Shown here piece after piece: positions 53,901-63,262 of a stretch of 64,000 nt of DNA. Numbering within the stretch: the stretch's first letter is position 1; each line of letters begins with the position of its first letter. The stretch covers positions 5,212,632 to 5,276,631 of the forward strand of contig NW_024037047.1 in assembly GCF_015706575.1 (NCBI RefSeq). Reading direction: 5' to 3'. This DNA comes from Patiria miniata (Eukaryota; Echinodermata; Asteroidea; Valvatida; Asterinidae). The translations under genes were made by a program, and so were the position numbers. Under the pieces are notes generated by a model, which searched no databases, was not told the origin of the DNA, and saw nothing but the letters and a program-made list of their open reading frames with translations.

Positions 53901-56900
53901 CGTGAAGTATGAACCGGGCTTCAAGCTTACAGCTTGCACCTTATGGCACTGTCACACGGTTGCAAATAGAGCTAACCTGTGCCCGACGTTTTTGGAAATT
54001 TGGGTGTACGTTAGTGTAAGTTGTCATTCGTTCGTGATGCGTTTGGCATAATAGTTGAGTATGTATGGGGGACCCCCCGTGCACCCCCCCCCCCGAACTA
54101 ACTTTCACCAATTTTGGGGGTGCCTTTAAGCGTCTTAAAACACATTTTAACAGTAAAAAAATCCGATTCAAAGGAGATATCAGAAAAAGCCTTCCAAGTG
54201 TGTTTACAACTCTGTTGTCCAAGCTGTAGCTCAAGAGCCTATTAAGTGCCAGCAGAAGTGGACCACTTTACTTGGATCCTCTCCAAAGTGGAATGAGGTA
54301 CATCAAATTCCTTATAGTATTACCAAAGATTCCAAGCTGCAGTATTTTCAATATAAATTTATTCATTTTCTCATCCGAACAAATATTGTTTTTTTTTTTA
54401 TTAAAAAGAAGGACTGTGACATGTGTTTCTTTTGTAATGAAGAGCGTGAGAATTTGCTACATCTCTTTTGGGATTGTGAAAAAAATCCAGCTGTTCTGGA
54501 GGGATATTATTACTTGGCTTAATTCTACCTCTCATTCTCCAGTGACTTTAAGTAGTAGAGATATTTTTTATGGTTTATTGCCGGAAAGGGATTGTCTTAT
54601 CTCTTTTATTATTGTTGTAGCGAAAAAGTTTATTTTTAATAATAAGTGTCAGAATTTGCTTCTCTTGTCGATAACTGCCTTTAAAAACTTAGGTTTTTTT
54701 TGTATTTTCAAACAGAGAAAGCCATTGCTACAAGAAACGGGTCACTTGATAAACTACATAATAAATGGGCCATTTTTTCAATACGACCCTTTTTCAAATA
54801 TTATCTGCTTTTGTAATGTTTAGGTAACTTAAGTGGTATTGTCTATTGTCTAGTCCTTTGTTTTTGTGTTGTCTTGTCTGTCTGTCGTCTGTTTTTGAGT
54901 ATTCCAGAAAATGGCTTTTGCTGTTGTACTGATTATTTTTTTAGTTTTATAGTCAATCTGTTGTGTTTGTATGTTTTTATGTTGCATATTGAAATAAAAA
55001 AAAGAATTGACACGAACGTCTTTGACCACGAGAAACGGACTTCATATAAAAACAAGTATTCAACGAATCTGTGAAAGGGTTTCCGCATTGCTACGTGTAA
55101 CTTACAATCTCATCTTCGTCCTGGCTCGGCTATACTCTCCTGTCACGGGAGTTGGCATTCTTTAATATTAGTATGGCTGGTCACTGTGAGTCAAGCTGGC
55201 CAGGCAATGGCGCAACCACTGCGGGCGATCACTTCTTTATCTGGAGTGGCCAAAATGATAGGCGAGGCTTACACTGTGTTGCCCTGGCCATACCCAAGAC
55301 CATTCGTTGAAGTCGCTTATCAGCTGGAATCCAAATAATGACCGGGATAGGCTGCTCAATGCCCGCTTTCTTCACCGTCACGGCAAGCTGACAGTAAAAG
55401 TAGCCCATGCACCATCCCATGTCGCAGATGAAATCATCAAAGACGCCTTCTTTGACCAACTCCATGCTCTTGCCCAACAAGCGCAACCACATGACATCAC
55501 GGTAATTCTCAAAGATGCTAATACCACCACCTCTACCGCCTCCCGTGACCCTTCCATGGCCACCACTGTTACTAGCACAGCCTTCATTGACTCAACCATC
55601 AATGACAATGGCCACCTTCTACTGCTCTGTTGTAGATCCAACAACTTCTGCATTGCCGAAACCTGGTTTTCCCGAAAGCAAATTCGCCACTGGACATGGT
55701 ATAGCCCTGATGGTAGGACACGGAAGGCTATTGATTATCATTATCTCCCGTCTTTGGAGATCTCTTGATTATTACAAACTGTCATGTCTACAGGGGTGCA
55801 CAGCTCGGCAACACAGATCACCGCCTGCTAGCTGCTCAGCTTACCCTGAAACTGAAGACTGACTTATATGCCAAGCATCAGCCCCGCTTAGACTCATGTC
55901 GCTTCCTTGACCCTGAAATCAAGTCTGCGTTCTCTAGTGTTATGTCTAACTAATTCAGTGTCTTGACGGAAAAAAAACTTCACCAACTGGCAGCACTGCA
56001 AATAAGAAATCTGCAAGCACCACCCCTGTTACCGCATAAAAGGTCAATGCTGCTTTGAAACTTCTGAAGAACGGTATAAGGCCCCTGGAATCTGCTATAT
56101 CACTGTAGAGATGCTGAAGGCTGATTGGGACTGTCTCATCCAGTGGCTCATACGGATCATCAACCAAGTAAGGGTTCCTGTAGACTGGACAAGTGGAATA
56201 ATCCTCACCTTCTTGAAGCATAAAGATGACCAGCTTGTCTGTAGTAGCCATAGGGGCATCACACTCTTGTCCATACCGTGCAAAGTATCCACCTGTATTC
56301 TACTAACTAGAAACCTCCCAGCAATCGGAAGCAAACGGCATCTTCTGCAGGCAGGTTCATGCCTGGCCGCTCCACTGCTGACCACTTCTCCGCCCTCCGT
56401 CTCATCATTGAGAAGGCCCGCGAGTTCCGTAAGGACCGCCACCTGTGTTTTTGCTTTCATCGATCTCAAAGCCGCCTTTGATATATAGTGGACCATGGTT
56501 CCTCGTCCTCTTCTCCAGAGGCTGTACTGCACTGGCGGGAGCTGTGTCCGTGTCAATGGTGAGACCAAGAAGAGGCGAGCAAGCTAGGCATAATGGTTAG
56601 CTGGGCGAAACCAAGCTCATGCATATACATGTAGGTGACGGACTCGATCTACCTCCACTGTTGATCGATGAGGAACGGGTTGAATTTGTTGACTCCTTTG
56701 CTATCTGGGCTCGACCATTACAAACCCTTACAATTAGAAGATGGAGGTCGATAGGAGACGCAGCATGGCGCCTGGAGTGATGCAGGCCCTCTGGAGGCAT
56801 CTATGGCGACACAGCTTCATCTAATGCCGCAGTGCTACCTTCTACTGCTTGGTGCAGAGTCGTGGCCCCTTACCAAGACCCTAGCCAGTAGGATCGACGG

Positions 56901-59900
56901 CACGGCTTTGACAGCAGAGCACTGAGGACAATTGAGATTATCCGGCGGTATGAACATATCCCAACACGGTAGTTCGAGAGCGGGCCCATCATAACCAGCG
57001 TTCTCTAGCATCGCTGCAAAGCTTCGACGAGTCCGCTGGCTTGGCCATGTCCTCCGCTTGCCACTGCAACATCCCACCCGCGCAATCCTGGATTTTTACC
57101 CTATATACCTGCCGGTTGGAGGCGACTTCGCGGAACCCCCGCACTCAGTGGTTGGATGTTCTTGATCGCGATCTGCAGCCGCTCGACTCCTTCCTGGCGG
57201 AGACTGGGCTTCTCACTGCTCTACGCGCCGCACAAGTAGTGGTGCATTGCAAGAGGCATATTGATTGATTGATTGATTGATACATTGACAAACACTATAT
57301 TTGCTGATTAATAGTTCTTGTGAAGTCCAAGTTTCTATATAGCGCGGTTTTAAACAAAACTATCAACATTTGGTGTGTTCAAAAGACAAAAATATTCATC
57401 AAAGGATTATTTGTGTAATAGTGTTAGGACATGGAGGTTAGAAATCACAAAACCTTGTCATTACTGTAGAATAACAGTTAAAATACATGTTTGCATTGAG
57501 ATTTATGTCATAAGAATGGTATTTTAAAGAGAATTTGATAAACAGCAATGGAATATACAAAGGTCCCTGACCTTATCAGAGGTCAATGTAGGTCAGATAT
57601 GAAATGTCCCTACATTTACATATTTTTCATGGCATCAAAACCGAACGCTTAGACCTAGGTTATGAAAATGTCATGTTTTAAATATTAAATCTAATGAATA
57701 GCTAATACTAGGCTATACAATGGATATAAAGGTTATAGACCTAGTTTATAAAGGTGATGTGACCTCTTAAAGGCTAACAAAAGTCAGATTATAAAATTTC
57801 AACACATCTCATATTTTTTCAAGGCATGGAGACCTTACATTTAGACTTTGGTAATAAAGAAGAGGCATTTCAAAGAGTAAATCTGATAAATGGCTAGTAA
57901 GAGTGTATGAAAAGGTCGTTGACCTCTTAAAGGTCACCAAAGGTCAGATTATCTATGAGATGTCCCCACATCTAAAAATGCTTTTCATGGGATGAAGACT
58001 ATGCAAGGTTTCATGCCTTTATCAAAAAGTACACAATTTGGTCAACTAGGTTGCCTTTTGTATCAGTGTCCTTATCAATAATTAATGAATAATTTGTCAT
58101 TCTTTTGCTCTTTTCAGTGATGGCCAGAAGCCTTCCACCATATGCACCAGATTTCATGAACGCCAACCGGGAATATGGGAAACAGTCTTCTCGTCCTCAT
58201 CGAATCGTCATCATCGGTTCCGGACCTACAGCTCTGGGTGCCGCTAAAAGACTCTACGATCTCGGGCAAGGAAAAAACAACAGCGTGATCACTATCCTGG
58301 AAGAACTAGGCAAACCAGGAGGCCTAGCCTCGTCTGTCAGGGATGATAAAGGCTTTCTCTGGGATGTCGGAGTTCATGTCGTATTCTCCCATTACAGCTA
58401 CTTTGATCGAGTCCTGAACATGGCAGTACCCGAGTGGAACTACCGGCGCAGGGCGTCATTTGCCTTCATGAAAGGATCAGATGACACGAGGAGGTTCATT
58501 CCTTATCCAGTTCAGAACAACATTCACGTCATGGATAAAATTGATCAGCAGAAAAGCCTGAAAGGCTTAGAGGAGATTACCAAAAATCACAGCAGCCGTA
58601 AACCCGAAAATTTCGACGAGTGGCTGCTGCAGAAATTTGGAGAGGGTCTCGCTGACGTCTTTATGAGGAAATACAACCGAAAAATCTGGACAGTTGACAC
58701 CAAAGAAATGAACTCGGCCTGGGTTGGAGAGAGGGTTGCCGTACCAGACATTAAAGAGATTAAGACCAAGATTGCAGAGGTGGATCACGGAAAAAACGCC
58801 AAGGATTCCGAATGGGGACCGAACCGTTTCTTTCGTTTCCCAAAATATAATGGGACTGGCGGAATTTGGGAGTCAGTTGCGAGAATGCTTCCTAGCCACT
58901 GGTTCAGATTTCACGAAAAGGTAACTGCAATTGATATTGACCAAAAAATCATTACTGTCGAGGCTGGAACTGGCGTGAAGACATCACATTACTCATTAGC
59001 ATACGATACCCTTATATCGACGGCGCCCTTAGATACCTTTACATCATTATTGCAAAGCCACTATGTTTCTCTAGGGAAGATGCAAGAGCTAGCGACACAG
59101 CTAGTGTACACGCACACTCACATCGTAGGCATCGGCCTCACCGGTCAGCTGCCAAGGATCCTCGCTGATAAATCTTGGGTGTATTTCCCGGATTCTGATT
59201 CTCCTTTCTACCGCGTGACAATGTTCTCCAATTATTCAGATGACCATGTACCAAAACCTGGAGCATACTGGTCGCTTATGTGCGAAATAGCCGAACCACA
59301 GAAAAGTTCTAATCCAGCGTATTGGAGTAAGGAAAACCTGATAAAAGAATCCATTCAAGCCTTAGTCTTGTACGGGTTTATCACTGCTGATATGGTAGTC
59401 TCCAAGCACTACCGTCGCTTGGACCACGGATACCCCGTCCCTTCACTTAAAAGGGATTCGATCCTTGACACGATACAACCTTGGCTGAAAACCAAAGACA
59501 TCTACTCCCGTGGACGGTTCGGAGGTTGGAAATACGAGGTTGCCAATCAAGATCATTCCTTCATGCAAGGGGTCGAGGCCGTGGACAAGTTCCTTAGCAA
59601 CGTTCCGGAGTTAACTTACCCGGATCCGAATCGGGCCAACTCCAAGAAAAACAGGGATCGCACCATACCTTTGGATTACGAATTCGTCATCGCACACTAT
59701 AACGAAAATCTTAATTGGATGAAGCCTCACGCCAACCACACCCTCATCTACCATCAAGGGAACGACCTGGGTCCACCATTCCAGTTCTACGGTTGGGAGC
59801 GGCTGGAAAATGTTGGGCTCGAAGCTCACGCTTATCTTGTTCACATTACCACCTACTACGACCAACTCGCTAACGTCACTGTCTTTGCTCAGGGAGATAA

Positions 59901-60300
59901 TATGCGAGGAAAATGCCACAAAGATATAACACGGTTTATCGATTCTGCCAAAAAAGGTGTCCCTTGCATTTTAAAGGGATATAATCGCTCAACCTGGGGG
60001 AATCTCGCATTCTCTCCTCGTTATTTAGCTCATTTTAAGACGCACAAATTAGACAGAGCAAAAGGGACTTTAGGGCAGATGTACCAAGATCTGTACGATA
60101 AGCAACATCCCAAAGGATTGCGGGAGTGCGGGAACGGCTGTTTTGGGGCTACCAAGCAAATGATCCTAAGACATCCAGTAGAATTCTATCAGAAGGCTCT
60201 AACCTATGTGAGCAAATCTCCAAACCCGGAAGAGGCTCACTATTTGGAGATATTGTGGTATCACTTCTTCGAACAAGTTAATGACAGTGTTGTTAATTGA
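50894..60300 (+). CDS. Signal-anchored UDP-galactopyranose mutase fused to a DUF3431-like domain (two-exon model)
   Basis: UGM is a flavoenzyme converting UDP-galactopyranose to UDP-galactofuranose. Exon 1 (50894-50990, 32 codons plus G) joins exon 2 (58118-60300) through G/TG to give Val, then Met-Ala-Arg in frame, about 759 aa in all. Exon 1 has a short basic tail (MKTSLR) and a hydrophobic run (FVLLAAVVIALTAALAW), as in type II Golgi enzymes. With exon 2 numbered from ATG 58120, it has the FAD motif IIGSGPTALGAA (31-42), the substrate loop VHVVFSHYSYFD (about 85-96), GERVAVP (R205), WVYFP (W353, Y355), FYR (R365), DHGYP (Y438) and KYEVANQDHSF (Y472, N476). All fungal UGM active-site positions I recall are kept. 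Residues 520-720 resemble DUF3431 (VIAHYNENLNW, NVGLEAHAYL, VTVFAQGD). The 7.1-kb intron holds two LINEs and a duplicated block. The joining of exon 1 is inferred; translation could instead start at 58120. Eukaryotic UGMs are known from fungi, kinetoplastids and nematodes. UGM identity is near certain. Confidence 0.85.
53639..53777. repeat. Palindromic MITE AAGCCCGGTTCA, block 2 first copy
   Basis: Same element as 49638-49777, directly adjoining a second copy at 53779. Confidence 0.75.
53779..53921. repeat. Palindromic MITE AAGCCCGGTTCA, block 2 second copy
   Basis: A second tandem copy is present in this block but single in the other, so this part changed after the segmental duplication. 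Confidence 0.75.
54182..55012 (+). mobile_element. L1/Tx1-type LINE 3' fragment
   Basis: LQYFQYKFIHFLIRTN, CFFCNEERENLLHLFWDC and the RLF-type FWRDIITWLN block form the C-terminal zinc-binding region after the reverse transcriptase of L1-like elements. There is at least one frame change. It ends in an A-rich AATAAAAAAAAG. It lies in the UGM intron, starting at the end of the second duplication block. Confidence 0.8.
55150..57290 (+). mobile_element. RTE-like LINE, decayed
   Basis: Endonuclease blocks DHFFIWSGQND, then VKVAHAPSHVADEI and RNNFCIAETWFSRKQIRHWTW are followed by reverse transcriptase pieces (HRGITLLSIPCKVSTCILLT, FAFIDLKAAFD) and the C-terminal VRWLGHVLRLPLQHPTRAIL. It ends in (TTGA)n repeats, as RTE elements do. 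Many stops and frame changes are present. It is in the UGM intron. Confidence 0.8.
57291..58117 (+). other. End of the UGM intron
   Basis: It carries three diverged repeats of about 180 bp with AAAGGTC...GACCTCTTAAAGGTCA and TTTTTCATGGCAT words (57560, 57740, 57915), then the polypyrimidine tract and acceptor for the main exon. Confidence 0.6.
58118..60300 (+). CDS. UGM plus DUF3431-like main coding exon
   Basis: This is a single open frame of 726 codons from ATG 58120 to TGA 60298-60300, preceded by a strong acceptor (TTTTGCTCTTTTCAG at 58103-58117). Residues 1-500 form the UGM flavoprotein and about 520-720 the DUF3431-like domain. The ATG context is GTGATGG. The lack of introns over 2.2 kb contrasts with the exon-rich TIF1 and PEX16 genes and would fit a transferred or retroposed ancestor, but does not prove it. 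The last codons and stop lie inside a MITE (60285-60489). Confidence 0.95.
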
Positions 60301-60489
60301 CTCAAGTTGCTGACTCGGACTCGAGTCGGACTCGAGTTGCTATTTTTTTGACTCGGCTTGACTTGACTTCGGAAAAATGACTTAAGACTTGAATTGACTT
60401 GAAAAAAAATATGACTTGAGACTTGATTTGCTGAAATTGGAATTGGGACTTGACTTGACTTAGAAAAAAATGACTTGGTTACAACACTG
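60285..60489. mobile_element. hAT-like MITE at the 3' end of the UGM gene
   Basis: It starts CAGTGTTGTTAATTGACTC and ends GACTTGGTTACAACACTG. The flanking 8-bp pair is GTTAATGA (60277-60284) and GTTAATAA (60490-60497). The inside is made of ACTTGACTTG-type simple repeats. It covers the final codons and the stop of the UGM open frame. Confidence 0.85.
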
Positions 60490-60523
60490 GTTAATAAACC
60501 TACATAGACGTCCACGACGCAAC

Positions 60524-60660
60524 TAAAAAGGTAAAAATGACTTCGGAAAAATGACTTAAGACTTGACTTGACTTGAAAGAAATATGACTTGACTCTTGAC
60601 TTGCAGAAATTGGAATTGGGACTTGACTTGACTTGGAAAAAAATGACTAAAAAGGTAAAA
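60524..60660 (+). repeat. Internal copy of the neighbouring MITE flanked by 15-bp repeats
   Basis: An internal piece of the 60285 MITE is repeated without its ends, bounded by ACTAAAAAGGTAAAA on both sides. It looks like copied filler rather than a transposition. Confidence 0.6.
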
Positions 60661-61540
60661 AAAAAAACCAGCCTCTCTTCTCGTAGAATAACTAACGTGA
60701 GCCTTAATTAAATTCCTCAAAGTCACTAGGTAAGGTTGAATGTTTACTAGTTGAAATTCAATTCAATTCAAAGCACATTTATTTCCTCTCCATGACAGAA
60801 ATGAAAATAAAATAAGTAATGAACCTTGAAAGCATAGTTTGTATCAGGCATGCCATTACACAAAAACAGGCGACAGAAAAACAATTACACACATGACATT
60901 GTATACTTCTAAAAGCAGTAAACAAAGTTTTGCTACGAGTAGGATCGCCGTGCATAAAAAGTCCATGGGCATAAACATATTACATATAAAATATATTACG
61001 TTACATAAGGTACAATTTAAATTTGCGATAAAAATATTATTTGACCTTGAACATCTAAGAGAGAATGGAAGATTATCCCATAATGTAGGTCCGGAGTACT
61101 TAATGTTATGTTGTATTGAAATACAGATGTTCTATGTTGCAGTATGTGGAAATGTAAGTTATTATAGACACACGAGTGTTATAGTTATAGAAATTACAGT
61201 TAAGTACAAACATATTTAAATAGGAAATGGGCAGTAAATTGTTTCTATACTTGAACATAAATAGTGCTTGTTGGCATTTATTTAGGTTTTTAATGCTTAA
61301 ATATTTTAGCGTTATTCCAATTTGTGTTGTTTAAGTCGATTATAAACCTTTCCAATCTATTTGCACATTTACCTTTTCTCCAGATATCATCAAGTAGTCT
61401 TACCAAACCTCCATCACAAGAAAGCAGATTGTGAAATGGCGCTAGTTATTCTGAGGCATATCCCTGCGCTTTGTATTTTGTTTGATGTTTGTTTTGAGGG
61501 TATGCACATTTTATTTTATTGTTTCGATTGCATTTTTATT

Positions 61541-61545
<5 letters not shown>
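60661..61545. other. Region downstream of the UGM gene
   Basis: No gene recognised. TTCAATTCAATTCAAAGCAC with CATTTATTTCC at 60758-60790 may be the tail of a minus-strand retroelement. Several AATAAA words occur, but no poly(A) site can be assigned. Confidence 0.5.

Positions 61546-61590
<45 letters not shown>
61546..61590 (+). repeat. (TA)n microsatellite
   Basis: About 22 TA units directly beside the outer end of the Penelope-like copy. Confidence 0.95.
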
Positions 61591-61592
<2 letters not shown>

Positions 61593-63262
61593 AATGAAAT
61601 CGTCTTCTATCACAATTCACAGTGCTCGATACATCTCTGTAGAGCTATAAACATGCAATAAATTCAGAATATTCTCTTTCTGAACAGACTGTTTCGTACC
61701 ATAAGGCACTCATCAGCAGAATGACGAAAAATAGAATACAAGTAGCATCTTACCTTATTTCGAATCAAGCGCGCGCACGCGTTACGCGCGTTACGTCATT
61801 GAAGTTAGTACGCGTTTACGTCACTGAAGTAAGAACACATCTGTCTCGATGCCTGCACTTGGAGACGATTTCGCTTCTCTTATTCAGTGTACCTAGATCT
61901 GGCCTACATATGATTATGTACTTCTCTGCTATACACAAATTGCATCTCTTGTTTACGTTAGAGTATGGCAGTGCTTTCAGAACAATGTCCCATTTGATTT
62001 CATAGTCTTTCCCTTCGTCCTTTAAGTCCCATATATGTTTACTTAGCTCTGTTTGCGCCCTCTTGCTCTCGGATCTGAATGACTGCTTGTGGTTCGCCAG
62101 TCTCGCCTTGAAGGTTGTGGACGTCAGCCCGACGTATGCCTCCTTCCTGCCTTCGCTCGTGACGGTGGCCTGGTACACTATGTTCTTGCTGAGGCACTCC
62201 CCGTTCAGCGGGCATTCGGCATTGCGGGGACAACTGCATGTTCTACCACCGACGTCGTCCTCCTGTTTTACCTTCCGTTTGTTGATTGACTGGATCGTTG
62301 CCTTCATGTTCGGCATGCAGCTGTACGATAACTTTACTGTGTTCCGGTTGAGCACTTTGTGAAGCTTATGTTCCTTGGGGAAGCATTTGTCTATTATCTG
62401 AAGGAATTTCTTTCCAATGTTGGTACGTACGTTCTTGTTGTATGGCGGGTTGTACCATGTCACCTCCCTTTTTCTAGTCCTTTTCCTGGTGTTATTGCCC
62501 GGTGTGTACGTCAGTCGATACTTGTGCCCGCTTTTTTGAAGAGCCTCCTGGTAGGCCGGGGCAGCTTTCTCGAATGCCTCCTTGCTCGACGAGATGTTGG
62601 AGAGTCGCTTGTTGATTCCCTCTGGTATCTGTTTGATGACGGCGGGTGGATGGTTTGACTGGACATGTACATAGAGAGGTACATTACCTGGTTTCATGTA
62701 TGGCTTGTACCCTCCCGTTCGCAGGTCTAATGTGATGTCAAGGAAGTTTACTGTTGCCTTGTTGGCTTCGATCGTTACCTTTAAGTCATTTTCCCGGAAT
62801 ACTTGGCATATTTCCTTCTTGATGTTTTCTATTTTCTTGGGGGTCTCCTTGAATACTGCCAGACCGTCGTCCCTGTATAGTCCCACTCTATTTCCGTACT
62901 TTGGTTTCAAGATCGACAGCAGATATGCTACGACCAGCTCGCATGACTCCGCGCCGTCGAAACTTCCCATCGTGACATCGAATTTGCTGTCTGCATTACG
63001 CTTTTTCCACGGTACCTGGTCGTTGAATACCACTGTCTGCTTTGCGTGGATGATGATATCTTTCTCCTTGCTGCTAATGTTCTCGTAGTTTTCCGCGAAC
63101 CCTAGGGCCTTCAGGAGAAGCTTTTCCGTTATCGAGGGGTAGAACTCCACAATGTCGAAATTTATGAAGCTCGATTCTTGCTTGTTTGGGATTTTCTTAT
63201 ACCAGTCCAGTACGGCGTCCGTGCTTTTCCACAGGTTGAATCCTGTCGCGCTTATGACATAA
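61590..63262 (-). mobile_element. Penelope-like element, 5'-truncated copy with GIY-YIG endonuclease
   Basis: The minus-strand coding part runs to a stop at 61816. It has reverse transcriptase motifs FINFDIVEFYPSITEKLLLK and GLYRDDGLAVF, then FLDITLDL, a Cys-rich stretch (CSCPRNAECPLNGEC) and a GIY-YIG-type endonuclease (VYQATV, AYVGLT, FKARLANHKQSF). Penelope-like elements are the retroelements that join these two domains. A hammerhead ribozyme lies just downstream. The 5' end stops at the junction with an opposite copy at about 63262. Confidence 0.88.
61678..61721 (-). ncRNA. Hammerhead ribozyme of the Penelope-like element
   Basis: Minus strand, in order: stem I TTCTG, core CTGATGAG, stem II GTGCC-TTAT-GGTAC, core GAAA, stem III ACA-GTC-TGT with the cleavage position after GTT, stem I CAGAA. 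All core bases are present and the three stems pair. Hammerheads are known from the terminal repeats of Penelope-like elements. Confidence 0.85.

Larger units (their letters stand above)
46749..54180 (+). repeat. Tandem segmental duplication, two blocks about 4.0 kb apart
   Basis: 46749 to about 50050 matches 50749 to about 54180 nearly base for base at an offset of 4000, apart from small indels and scattered substitutions. Both blocks share the first-exon copy, poly-G runs, AAGCCCGG palindromic MITEs and the end GATTCAAAGGAGATATC. The first block is followed by a tandem ATGGCGGCC array (50040-50748), the second by an L1-type LINE fragment. High similarity through non-coding sequence implies a recent event. 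Confidence 0.92.

Noticed and set aside
54272-54823. 183-codon frame as a host membrane protein
   Set aside because: It is out of frame with, then rejoins, the C-terminal region of an L1-type LINE; the FWRDIITWLN block identifies it.
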